DNA of 45,334 bases from CAZEDL01 sp964585245 (lineage in GTDB: Bacteria > Patescibacteriota > Patescibacteriia > Magasanikbacterales > GWA2-37-8), in NCBI GenBank assembly GCA_964585245.1, contig CAZPCV010000004.1:1-45334 (forward strand), given 5' to 3'. Positions within the stretch are counted from its first letter, which is position 1, and each line of letters opens with the position of its first letter. The notes under the pieces were generated by a model. That model saw only the letters and a list, made by a program, of their open reading frames with translations. It did not search any database and was not told where the DNA came from. The translations under genes and the position numbers were made by a program. Below are positions 35,392-43,331 of the stretch, piece by piece.

Positions 35392-37443
35392 TTATTGTTT
35401 CCGGTAACCTAAGAATAAGGAATTGCCTCGTTCACTGATATGCACGAATACCAAACGCATAATAGTGCGCGTGACGGTAATCGCCGTAAAGAGGTTGATA
35501 AGAGTACCAACAGCCAAGATAACTGCAAAGCCCTGAATAAATCCGCTGCCAAACCATAATAGGAATACACAACTGATGAGAGCTGTAATATGGCTGTCGC
35601 GAATCGAGGGCCAGGAGCGCAAGAACGATTCTTCGATGCTGGGATTCAATAATTTACCGGATTGCAGTTCTTCTTTTAAACGCTCAAACACTAGAATGTT
35701 CGCATCGACCGCCATACCGATAGACAATATAAAACCAGCAATACCGGCGAGTGTCATGGTCACGCCCATGAGTTTAAACACTGCCAAACTTAGCACCGCG
35801 TAAAAGGCCAACGAGAGAACCGACAAAAAGCCGGGGAAGCGATAATATAGAATCATGAATACCATGACCAACAAAAGGCCATAAATACCTGCCCGGAAAC
35901 TTTTGTTGAGCGAGTCAGCGCCGAGGGTGGCGTCAATTTTTTGTTGACTGATTAATTCAACTGGAACCGGTAAAGCTCCGGAATTCAAACGCTGGGCCAA
36001 TACTTTGGCGTCTTTGAGAGTAAAACCACCGGAAATAACGGCGCTGCCGGTCGTAATAGCTTCGTTAACACGCGGGGCGCTGATCGGCTGACCATCTAGG
36101 AATACGGCAATTTGTTTGCCGACATTACGGCCGGTAATATCGCCGAATAATTTGGTGCCTTCGTCATTGAAATTAAGACTGACTTGAATTTGGCCGCTCC
36201 TTTGATCCTGGGTTACTTCGGCGCGTTTCAATTGTTTGCCGGATAATCCCGTTGCTTTCCAGGCGTCGACCGGGGGCACAACATCAGCTTTATTTTTTGT
36301 TTTGATAAACAAGTTAGCGAGCTGAATTTGGTCAGCGGTGGCTTCGTCAGTTTTGTAGATTAAATGGAAGCCAAATTCAGTTTCTACCGGCTCGGAAATA
36401 GTGCCGACTTTTTGGTCCCAGACGGCATCTTCAAAGCCTTTTACCATCGCACCTTTTTTGAAAGTGCCTAGGCTCCCACCACGCTCGGCGGCGCCAGGCT
36501 CGGTAGAATATTTTTTCACTAATTCAACAAAATTTTTGGGAGTAATTTCTTTTTTGATTTCAGCGATCTTGGCAGCAGCCTGTTCTTTCGTATACTCAGC
36601 ATTATCACAGCGGGTCGCGCCTTTGTAACACAATAACAAATGAGAAGCAGTAACGGTTTTTTCACCCGGTTTTACAGCAACGCGGCGAACAATGTTTAGG
36701 CCGCTCGCACTTTTCACTGGCGTGGTACTGATGTCACCATCTTTATGAGTTTTGGCCCAGGCATAAAGCTCTGGATAGACATCGGCAGTCACGAAGCCTA
36801 CATCCCCGCCTTTGTCCTTGGTAGTCGTATCTTCGGAGTATTGAGCTACAGCGGCCTCAAAAGTAGTGCCTTTTTTAATAGCTGCCAAAGCAGTGTTTGC
36901 TTTTTGTTCGGCGGCTTTATTGTACGCATCGAGATCTTTTTGTTCAGACGCAGTCAATTCACGGGCCTGGTCGGTGTTTTCTTCTTTGAATTCGAGGATC
37001 GGGGTTTCGCCAATGCGCTTAATCGCTTCGTTAACATCTGTTACACCGGGCAACTCTACGATTACGCGATAGGCAGAGCTAACTTTAGTAGTCTGAACTA
37101 ACGGCTCCGCTACACCAAGGCCACCACGAACACGGCGTTCAATCACATCGCGTACACCTTCTACCGAATTTGCACGATCGGCTTCGGGGATGGTATCTGT
37201 TTTTGCTTGATAAACGAGATGAGCGCCACCTTGCAGATCCAAGCCCAAATTAAAGCCTTTTTCCGGGAAACGGGGCAGCCCTAGGTTGGTGGCTGAATTA
37301 ACGCGGTCGATAGCGCGGTTAGCATAGTGTGGCGCAGAAATGATGCCGCACAAAATAAACAACAAAACAATCCCCGCCATCCGCCATCGGAGAGCGGACC
37401 GAGTTACGACTTTGCGAGTCGGCAATGGTTTTCGTAGAGCCAT
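35392..37443 (-). CDS. secD: SecD with inserted parvulin-like (PpiC) domains
   Basis: SecD frame: a membrane helix at about 21-38, GLDLQGGAHLVY, R-I-G-E-T-P-I-L-E-F, then after the insertion the P1 part with F-N-D-E-G-T-K-L-F and G-A-L-P-V-P-V-E-L, five C-terminal helices and GMAVDANILVFERLKEE. Between about residues 155 and 370 lies an insertion of two parvulin-like units. The second (264-366) is complete: T-A-S-H-L-L-L, F-V-E-L-V-K-K-Y-S, R-G-G-S-L-G-T-F, and F-G-F-H-L-I-Y. The first (155-257) keeps the YSEDTTTKDKGGDVGF half but lacks the opening A-S-H strand. Parvulins are peptidyl-prolyl isomerases or chaperones; placed outside the membrane at the translocon exit, these could act on emerging proteins. 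Total 683 residues. Confidence 0.95.
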   Translation of the reverse strand: MALRKPLPTRKVVTRSALRWRMAGIVLLFILCGIISAPHYANRAIDRVNSATNLGLPRFPEKGFNLGLDLQGGAHLVYQAKTDTIPEADRANSVEGVRDVIERRVRGGLGVAEPLVQTTKVSSAYRVIVELPGVTDVNEAIKRIGETPILEFKEENTDQARELTASEQKDLDAYNKAAEQKANTALAAIKKGTTFEAAVAQYSEDTTTKDKGGDVGFVTADVYPELYAWAKTHKDGDISTTPVKSASGLNIVRRVAVKPGEKTVTASHLLLCYKGATRCDNAEYTKEQAAAKIAEIKKEITPKNFVELVKKYSTEPGAAERGGSLGTFKKGAMVKGFEDAVWDQKVGTISEPVETEFGFHLIYKTDEATADQIQLANLFIKTKNKADVVPPVDAWKATGLSGKQLKRAEVTQDQRSGQIQVSLNFNDEGTKLFGDITGRNVGKQIAVFLDGQPISAPRVNEAITTGSAVISGGFTLKDAKVLAQRLNSGALPVPVELISQQKIDATLGADSLNKSFRAGIYGLLLVMVFMILYYRFPGFLSVLSLAFYAVLSLAVFKLMGVTMTLAGIAGFILSIGMAVDANILVFERLKEELQSGKLLNPSIEESFLRSWPSIRDSHITALISCVFLLWFGSGFIQGFAVILAVGTLINLFTAITVTRTIMRLVFVHISERGNSLFLGYRKQ

Positions 37444-37484
37444 ACCAGAAAAGGTCTAAAAATAAGGTAAATTAAGATGACGAG

Positions 37485-37513
37485 ATGATAGCGGTTTTCA
37501 ATTGGTTTGACAA
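37485..37513 (-). promoter_or_regulatory. secD-secF promoter
   Basis: On the minus strand TTGTCA (37513-37508), 17-nt spacer, TATCAT (37490-37485). The predicted start near 37478 gives a leader of about 35 nt before the secD ATG at 37443. Confidence 0.75.
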
Positions 37514-37536
37514 GTGGACAAGGGCAAAAGAAAAAA

Positions 37537-38038
37537 CTATTTTTTAACCATCAATTGTTGATGTTCCAGAGAATTTAACGCTCCGCATTTTTTGAATTTT
37601 TTCCCGGAATTACACGGACACAATTCGTTGCGTCCTGTTTCTTTGTGTTGTCCGTTCCCACTTGGCTGTGGACTAGAAACCGTTGACTGCGTACTGCTCT
37701 CACTGACTGTTTTAGCAGCACCTGCAAACTGCAGATTCCCCCGCTCCATCACGCTCGGCGCAAGCTCTAATCCCAGACTCATTTTGAAAATAGTAAATGC
37801 TACTTCCTGATTGATGAGGCTCATGAGCTCGTTGAACATACGGTAGGTTTCTTTTTTGTATTCGACGAGCGGATCGCGCTGCCCATAGCCGCGTAGCCCA
37901 ATGCCAGTACGCAGATAATCCACGGCTACCAGATGCTCTACCCACAAATTATCAATTGAGCGCAGCAAGACTTGTTTTTCGATTTCGAGCAGAAATTCGG
38001 GATTGGGTGATTTCTTTACCAACAACTGATCGTATTTT
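37537..38038 (-). CDS. secA: SecA, C-terminal part (cut by assembly gap)
   Basis: The frame runs from the gap through KYDQLLVKKS into the helical scaffold and wing end of SecA: QVLLRSIDNLWVEHL, DYLRTGIGLRGYGQRDPLVEYK. A flexible Ser/Gln-rich linker leads to the SEC-C zinc motif RNELCPCNSGKKFKKCGA. The usual fourth ligand (the Cys or His directly after the third Cys) is Gly here. This is the same gene as the fragment at 38169-40535. The shared 14-bp sequence at the two edges allows the parts to be joined in frame, giving a SecA of about 950 residues. Confidence 0.93.
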
Positions 38039-38184
38039 NNNNNNNNNNAGAATGGGTATTATATGGTAAAATAGATATATGAAGAAACAATTTTGGAAAA
38101 ATTTATTGAACGATAAAGAAAAATTGTACTATGTGATGGCCGCAGTAATTTTTCTTTGTGCTTTTATTTTACTGATCGTATTTT
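38025..38184. repeat. 14-bp direct repeat flanking the secA gap (likely false join)
   Basis: ACTGATCGTATTTT occurs at 38025-38038, ending exactly at the Ns, and again at 38171-38184. In the minus frame both copies encode K-Y-D-Q in SecA. Merging the copies removes the gap and the intervening 132 bases and restores one continuous secA frame. Confidence 0.9.
38039..38048. other. Assembly gap (10 N)
   Basis: Ten Ns inside secA. The bases on the left match the repeat at 38171-38184, so this looks like a scaffold join made beside an unrecognised overlap. Confidence 0.98.
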
Positions 38185-38195
38185 TGTTTGGCTAG
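38079..38195 (+). CDS. Short membrane-protein frame on a possibly misplaced segment (38 aa)
   Basis: ATG (38079) to TAG (38193-38195). The frame starts MKKQFWKNLLNDKEKLYYVM and continues into a single strongly hydrophobic helix. An extended -10, TGGTAAAAT (core 38067-38072), ends 6 nt before the ATG, so a leaderless transcript is possible. The last third overlaps the SecA coding sequence on the other strand. If the segment is misjoined here, this is only the 5' end of a longer membrane-protein gene from elsewhere. It lacks the V-W-P segment of SecE. Confidence 0.35.
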   Translation: MKKQFWKNLLNDKEKLYYVMAAVIFLCAFILLIVFLFG

Positions 38196-40535
38196 TTCCA
38201 TTAAATATTCAATAATATGCGTGCGCTCAGTAATCGCTTCGATTTTGGCTGCGCCCCGATTGCCAAAAGCTAATAATTTCGCCTTTTCTTCTTCGCTAAA
38301 GGGGAATATGGTGGCAGCCGTCTGCTGAATCTCTGACAAATTCCACTCTTTCTCGTCTTCGGTATTGGTATGAAGCGAAACAAGCTGTTCGATTTCGATT
38401 TCGATCATAGCGAAAATTCGTTCGCGTAGCGACGGTTCTTTTTCGACAACAGTGTCAGAGCCGGACGCGACCATCGTGTCTACCGCTGCCGCATCCGCTC
38501 CTCCGGACGCTGTTTTTTCGGCCTGATAACTCTGTAAAATTTTACGCCGTAAGCCGTAAATCACTTCACGGTGACGATTCAGCACATCATCGTATTCAAG
38601 TAAATGTTTACGAGTATCAAAATGAAAACCTTCCACTTTCCGCTGCGCTGATTCGATGAGTCGCGTAATAGCGCGCTGCTCGATCGGCATGTCATCGGGT
38701 ACTTTGAGGGCTACCATCGCCCGCTTGAGGCGTTCACCGGCAAAAATACGCATCAGATCGTCTTCGGTCGACAAGAAAAATTGTGATTGCCCCGGATCGC
38801 CTTGGCGAGCGGCGCGACCTCGTAATTGGTTATCAATACGACGGCTCTCGTGACGTTCGGTACCGATTACGAACAAACCACCATTCTGCCTAGCTTGTGT
38901 ACTTTGCTCGGGATCCGGAGGATTACCACCAAGAATAATATCGACGCCACGGCCAGCCATATTAGTGGCGAGTGTTACGGCTTTGCTGCGGCCGGCTTGC
39001 GCGATAATTTCACCTTCGCGCTCATGATTTTTGGCATTGAGCACTTGGTACTCGACGCCTTCTTGTTCTAAGTAGACCGACAGCATTTCATTTTTAGCAA
39101 CCGAAATCGTACCAATCAAAACCGGCTGGCCTTGATCTTGCAGCTCTTTGACTCGTTTAGCGATAGCACGAAATTTAGCATCTTCGGTGCGATACAAACG
39201 ATCCGGATGATCGATGCGCACTTTGGCTTTATTAGACGGAATGACTACTACTTCTAGGTGATAGATCTTGCCGAATTCTTCGGCTTCGGTAACGGCCGTA
39301 CCGGTCATGCCCGAGAGTTTTTTGTATAACCGGAAATAGTTTTGGAAGGTTACGGTCGCCATGGTTTGGCTTTCGCGCTGAATCGGCACGCGTTCGCGCG
39401 CTTCGATCGCCTGGTGTAAGCCTTCGCTATACCGGCGGCCCGGCATTTTGCGCCCGGTGAATTCGTCGACAATGACCACTTCATTTTTTTCTACCACATA
39501 ATCACGGTCGCGCTGAAACAAGGCTTTCGCGCGCAGCGCTTGTTCGATATGGTGCACGGTGGCAATGCCGCCTTCGGCATAAATATTATCGACATTTAGC
39601 CATTGTTCAATTTTTTTGAGCCCGCCTTCGGTGAGTGTGGCGGTACGCATTTTTTCGTCCACGCTATAATCATCCTTTTCTATCAAGCGCTCTACCAATT
39701 CGGAAAATTTATAATACTTGTCGCCTGCTTCTTCGGCTGGAGCGGAAATAATAAGTGGGGTTCTAGCTTCATCGATTAAAATCGAGTCGACTTCATCGAC
39801 AATAGCGAAATTGAGGCTGCGCTGGGAAATCTGATCGAGACTCTGCACCATGTTGTCGCGCAGATAATCAAAACCGAATTCGTTATTCGTGCCGTAGACG
39901 ATATCGCACTGATAGACCTGCTGACGCGAACAACTTTCTAAATAATCATACTCAACTTTAAAAGCGCCGACAGCATCGCGTTCTTTGTCTGCCTCGGTTC
40001 CTTCGGATAAATTTGTGCCTTGTTCCTTATTCCTTATTCCTTGGTATCGATAGGATACCAATTGATTTTGAATAACCCCGATCGTCAAACCTAAAAAATC
40101 ATAAATTTGCCCCATCCAGACGGCATCACGTTTGGCGAGATAGTCATTTACGGTTACCAGATGCACGCCTTTGCCCGAGAGTGCGTTCAAATATACGGGC
40201 AATGTTGCGGTAAGGGTTTTGCCTTCACCGGTATGCATTTCGGCAATTGAACCCCGATGTAGAGCAATACCACCGATAAGCTGCACATCAAAATGGCGCA
40301 TGCCGGTAAGGCGTTTGCTGGTTTCGCGTACCACTGCAAAAGCATCGGGCAAAATATCGTCGAGAGTTTCGCCTTTAGCAAGACGCGCTTTAAATTCCGA
40401 AGTTTTTTCTCGTAACTGATTATCACTAAGCGCAACCATCTGCACTTCAAGAGCGTTAATTTTATCTACGAGCGGTTGAATCTCTCGAAGCACCTTCGCG
40501 TTCGGATCGCCGAATAATTTGGTCAAAAAAGACAT
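38169..40535 (-). CDS. secA: SecA preprotein translocase ATPase, N-terminal part
   Basis: SecA is the motor that pushes unfolded preproteins through SecYEG. Present in order: Walker A MHTGEGKT, VNDYLAKRD, GTNNEFGFDYLRDN, Walker B VDEVDSIL, the preprotein cross-linking region, GMTGTA, ATNMAGRG, and RGRAARQGDPG. An insertion of ~40 residues before Y-G-T-N-N is of a kind I recall from related candidate-phyla SecAs, and here it contains a 7-bp tandem repeat. The frame ends at a TAA right after K-Y-D-Q, at the edge of the repeated 14 bp; I read this stop as a join artefact. The start is ATG 40535; no other gene shares its leader. Confidence 0.96.
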   Translation of the reverse strand: MSFLTKLFGDPNAKVLREIQPLVDKINALEVQMVALSDNQLREKTSEFKARLAKGETLDDILPDAFAVVRETSKRLTGMRHFDVQLIGGIALHRGSIAEMHTGEGKTLTATLPVYLNALSGKGVHLVTVNDYLAKRDAVWMGQIYDFLGLTIGVIQNQLVSYRYQGIRNKEQGTNLSEGTEADKERDAVGAFKVEYDYLESCSRQQVYQCDIVYGTNNEFGFDYLRDNMVQSLDQISQRSLNFAIVDEVDSILIDEARTPLIISAPAEEAGDKYYKFSELVERLIEKDDYSVDEKMRTATLTEGGLKKIEQWLNVDNIYAEGGIATVHHIEQALRAKALFQRDRDYVVEKNEVVIVDEFTGRKMPGRRYSEGLHQAIEARERVPIQRESQTMATVTFQNYFRLYKKLSGMTGTAVTEAEEFGKIYHLEVVVIPSNKAKVRIDHPDRLYRTEDAKFRAIAKRVKELQDQGQPVLIGTISVAKNEMLSVYLEQEGVEYQVLNAKNHEREGEIIAQAGRSKAVTLATNMAGRGVDIILGGNPPDPEQSTQARQNGGLFVIGTERHESRRIDNQLRGRAARQGDPGQSQFFLSTEDDLMRIFAGERLKRAMVALKVPDDMPIEQRAITRLIESAQRKVEGFHFDTRKHLLEYDDVLNRHREVIYGLRRKILQSYQAEKTASGGADAAAVDTMVASGSDTVVEKEPSLRERIFAMIEIEIEQLVSLHTNTEDEKEWNLSEIQQTAATIFPFSEEEKAKLLAFGNRGAAKIEAITERTHIIEYLMELAKQKYDQ
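40015..40042 (-). repeat. Four-copy 7-bp tandem repeat inside secA
   Basis: On the minus strand AAGGAAT, AAGGAAT, AAGGAAC, AAGGCAC follow one another, encoding the R-N-K-E-Q-G-T region of the clade-specific SecA insertion. A unit of 7 is not a multiple of 3, so gain or loss of a copy would shift the frame. Confidence 0.8.
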
Positions 40536-40672
40536 AGCTTCATTAAAACATTAAGTCATTAAAGTAAATTGAGCCGCAGCGAAACCGTTCGTACAGAAAA
40601 GTAATAAAGATGCGGGAAGGCTGCTAGCTTGTAGCAGAGTGTTTTTACGCCTCTAACTCTAACATTTTAGCC

Positions 40673-40700
40673 AAAAAAAAACAAGGCCAAAACAGCCTTG
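40673..40700 (-). terminator. Terminator after the CarF/TMEM189-like gene
   Basis: On the minus strand CAAGGC pairs with GCCTTG across a 7-nt loop, followed by nine T. It separates the desaturase gene from secA. The ~137 bases from here to the secA ATG hold a small CTGCTA/TAGCAG hairpin and no convincing open frame. Confidence 0.85.
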
Positions 40701-40754
40701 ATTTGAAGCCTTTTAAGCACTTATTTATCGCTTAAATTCGCTAATTAATGGGCA

Positions 40755-41480
40755 TTATTTAATTTTTCCAGCTTTTTCTAACCGCACCGCTCGACTTAAT
40801 CGAGCGATGAAATCAAAAATTCCGGTTTTAGACAAAATCGGATTTAGCCAACCTGAGGTAATGCAAAAATACGTCCGAAACGGAGCGGTATGGTGCACCT
40901 GATGATGCACAGGCGAAAGAATCAACCCTTGTCGTTGCAGCCAGGCCACCCAGGTAGAGACTTTGTCCAAATGCGCGGCGCGGTGAATCTGATTAGTTAA
41001 AAAAATAAATAGGAAGAAAAACCACAACATAGCCGCGAACAAAAACCTAGATACTGAAGAGTGAAAATCAAAAAAATAATACACCGGTACTAGCGCCAAC
41101 AACGAGCCCAAGCAGTTAGTGCCATTGACTTCAAAAAAATCGTGCCGAGTGATTGCCTTTTCATCAACGTGATGTTCACGAAACGGCGCGAAAAAGTTGG
41201 GGCCTAACACCGGCATTTTTTCTGAACCGAACGTATCACCGAAAAAATGGACCGCACCTGATGCGAAATCGGCCAAAATATACGCCGCTAGCGGCACAAA
41301 AAACAAACCAACAAATCCCCACACCCCCCTAACAATAGATATATTTTTTGCTAAATTGATCAAAAATAATCCTTGATACCACACAAATGCAAAAAATCCA
41401 AAAAATTCAATCACGCGATAATACATTGGTCGTTGCACCGCTTTCGGAAAAATGCCGGGAGGCACACTCTTTGATGACAT
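40755..41480 (-). CDS. CarF/TMEM189 (Kua)-family plasmanylethanolamine desaturase-like protein
   Basis: A 241-residue membrane protein of the lipid desaturase family that includes animal TMEM189/PEDS1 and myxobacterial CarF, which form the vinyl-ether bond of plasmalogens. The family's histidine set is complete: HFFGD (H78), PFREHH (H103, H104), R-H-D (H113), QIHRAAH (H166, H170), and VHHQVHH (H192, H193, H196, H197), fitting a di-iron site. Four or so hydrophobic helices surround them. It is transcribed alone, with its own promoter and terminator. Family membership is clear; whether the host makes ether lipids to act on is not shown in this window. Confidence 0.88.
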   Translation of the reverse strand: MSSKSVPPGIFPKAVQRPMYYRVIEFFGFFAFVWYQGLFLINLAKNISIVRGVWGFVGLFFVPLAAYILADFASGAVHFFGDTFGSEKMPVLGPNFFAPFREHHVDEKAITRHDFFEVNGTNCLGSLLALVPVYYFFDFHSSVSRFLFAAMLWFFFLFIFLTNQIHRAAHLDKVSTWVAWLQRQGLILSPVHHQVHHTAPFRTYFCITSGWLNPILSKTGIFDFIARLSRAVRLEKAGKIK

Positions 41481-41514
41481 ACATTTTTTGAGTAGCTATT
41501 TTCCAATTCTCTTC

Positions 41515-41543
41515 AGTGTACTTGATTTTCTCTAATAAATCAA
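41515..41543 (-). promoter_or_regulatory. Promoter of the CarF/TMEM189-like gene
   Basis: On the minus strand TTGATT (41543-41538), 17-nt spacer, TACACT (41520-41515). The predicted start near 41508 leaves a leader of about 27 nt before the ATG at 41480. Confidence 0.7.
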
Positions 41544-41553
41544 TACGAACCAC

Positions 41554-42303
41554 TTAGTTCCGTATACTGCGTTTCGTAATCAACTGCATAACGATGAACA
41601 ACGCCACCGAACAACCGACCACCACCAGCCACGAAATACTAGGATTCACATCCGCATAGCCGATCGTCGTATAACGCAAGAGATTAATATTGTGATGAAT
41701 AGGATTAAACAAGCTAATCATCGACCATGGCGCGGGTAAGGTAGCAATAGGATAAAATACTCCGGCCAAAAAAATCATGGGCTGCATCACAAAGGTAGTC
41801 ATGAAGGTAAGTGCTTCAAAATTTTTGGCGAGAAACCCAAAGGCTACACCCAGCATCCCAAATTCAATACCGGTCAGAATAAGCGCCAGTATCGTTAGTA
41901 ATGGGTGCAGAAGTGTAAGGCCCGGCACAAAAAACATCGTAAATACTAACGCAATAATAAGAGTAATAATCCCCCGCGTAAACGCAGCCAAAGCATAAGC
42001 CAAACCAATTCGCCACGGCGTGATGGGAGCGAGCTGTAAATCAATGATATTGCCGACATTTTTAGAAATAATTAGCGCAAACGCCGGATTAGAAAAACTG
42101 CTGTTTACGACCATCATCGTTAATAGCCCAATATAGACGAACGTAAGATATGGCACTCCGGCGATATCCCGCCCCACAGCCACCACACCAAATACCGTTA
42201 AATATAATCCTACGGACACAATCGGCGTAAATACCGTATCAAGCCAGATTTTTTGAAAACGTTTGACTTCACGGGCGTACAAAGACCACATGGGAATATG
42301 CAT
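41554..42303 (-). CDS. ABC-2 type transporter permease
   Basis: A 249-residue membrane protein with six predicted helices and the ABC-2 features of the YadH/DrrB/NodJ group: an N-terminal R-E-V-K-R-F amphipathic segment, GLLTMMVVNSSFSNPAFAL, and F-N-P-I-H-H-N-I-N-L-L-R near the end. Its gene follows the ATPase gene by 17 nt. The pair would export a drug, lipid or polysaccharide; the substrate is unknown. Confidence 0.92.
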   Translation of the reverse strand: MHIPMWSLYAREVKRFQKIWLDTVFTPIVSVGLYLTVFGVVAVGRDIAGVPYLTFVYIGLLTMMVVNSSFSNPAFALIISKNVGNIIDLQLAPITPWRIGLAYALAAFTRGIITLIIALVFTMFFVPGLTLLHPLLTILALILTGIEFGMLGVAFGFLAKNFEALTFMTTFVMQPMIFLAGVFYPIATLPAPWSMISLFNPIHHNINLLRYTTIGYADVNPSISWLVVVGCSVALFIVMQLITKRSIRN

Positions 42304-42320
42304 AGAAATTCAAATCAAAA

Positions 42321-43220
42321 TTAATTACCCGTTAATTTCAAAAATATCTGCTCGAGCGACGCTGCCTCGGAACGAACTGATTTTAAATTATCGTGATAAT
42401 GTTTAGTTAAATCCGCCATATCAGCGGCTAAATTAGTCAACGGGTATTCGTATTCCGTACCGACCGCCGTAACCCGCGGCAAATGCGCCACCGAACGGTC
42501 GAAGAGTTCAAAATGAATGGTATTTTGCGAAAATTCCTGCTGAATAGCCTTGAGCCGTCCAGCTTTAACGACTTTGCCATGATTAATGAGTGTAATTGAA
42601 TCACACAGTTGCTCGGCTTCTTCTAAATAATGAGTGGTGAATAAAATAGTCGTGCCTTCGGATTGCAACCGACGCACTAATTCCCAAATCTTTTGCCGGA
42701 GCGACACATCAACCCCGGCGGTCGGCTCATCAAGAATCAATAATTTAGGGCGGTGCAGGATTGCTTTCGCAATCATCAAGCGCCGCTTCATACCGCCGGA
42801 TAAACCGCGCGCCCGTTCGTGCATCTTGTCTTCGAGATTCAAATCCGCCAGCACTTTTTTGATACGGGGGCGTCGTTCCGCACTCGGCACCCCATACATA
42901 CCAGAAAAATAATACAATACTTCTTCGACCGTAAAAGCCATTTCCATGACTATTTCTTGCGGCACTACTCCTAGACTAGCTTTGACTACCTGCGTTTCGC
43001 GCACCACATCGTGGCCGAAAACCTCTATACTGCCGCTCGTGGGTAATACTAAACCGCTAATCAGACTAATCAGAGTTGATTTACCCGCTCCATTTGGACC
43101 TAGTAATCCATAAATTTGACCAGGCTCGACCGTGAGCGAAACATTGTTCAGAGCTTGAAAATCCTGACCTTTGCTATTTTTAAAAATTTTACTGACCGTG
43201 TTGACGGAAAGTGCGGACAT
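42321..43220 (-). CDS. ABC transporter ATP-binding protein
   Basis: A 299-residue ATPase with Walker A GPNGAGKST, a Q-loop (VVPQEIV), the ABC signature LSGGMKRR, Walker B LLILDEPTAGVD, and the H-loop (TTHYLEEAEQL). The C-terminal ~70 residues are the extension common in YadG/DrrA-type exporters. It is the first gene of a two-gene operon with the permease. Confidence 0.95.
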   Translation of the reverse strand: MSALSVNTVSKIFKNSKGQDFQALNNVSLTVEPGQIYGLLGPNGAGKSTLISLISGLVLPTSGSIEVFGHDVVRETQVVKASLGVVPQEIVMEMAFTVEEVLYYFSGMYGVPSAERRPRIKKVLADLNLEDKMHERARGLSGGMKRRLMIAKAILHRPKLLILDEPTAGVDVSLRQKIWELVRRLQSEGTTILFTTHYLEEAEQLCDSITLINHGKVVKAGRLKAIQQEFSQNTIHFELFDRSVAHLPRVTAVGTEYEYPLTNLAADMADLTKHYHDNLKSVRSEAASLEQIFLKLTGN

Positions 43221-43264
43221 ACTACACTCAAATTAAATAATCTGAAAAATCGCTTTACGAAACC

Positions 43265-43292
43265 ATCCTAACACATCATTCAAAAAATTCAA
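43265..43292 (-). promoter_or_regulatory. Promoter of the ABC exporter operon
   Basis: On the minus strand TTGAAT (43292-43287), 16-nt spacer, TAGGAT (43270-43265). The predicted start near 43258 gives a leader of about 38 nt. Confidence 0.55.
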
Positions 43293-43331
43293 TTTCGGCA
43301 AGCATGGATTTTTTGACAAAAAAGGCAGAGG

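Noticed and set aside
38169..38171. Premature stop making secA a pseudogene
   Set aside because: The stop appears only at the edge of the repeated 14 bp beside the gap. Joining the copies restores the frame, so an assembly fault explains it better.
38079..38195. The 38-residue frame as secE
   Set aside because: It has a single membrane helix of the right size but lacks the conserved V-W-P segment, and the frame may be cut by a false join.
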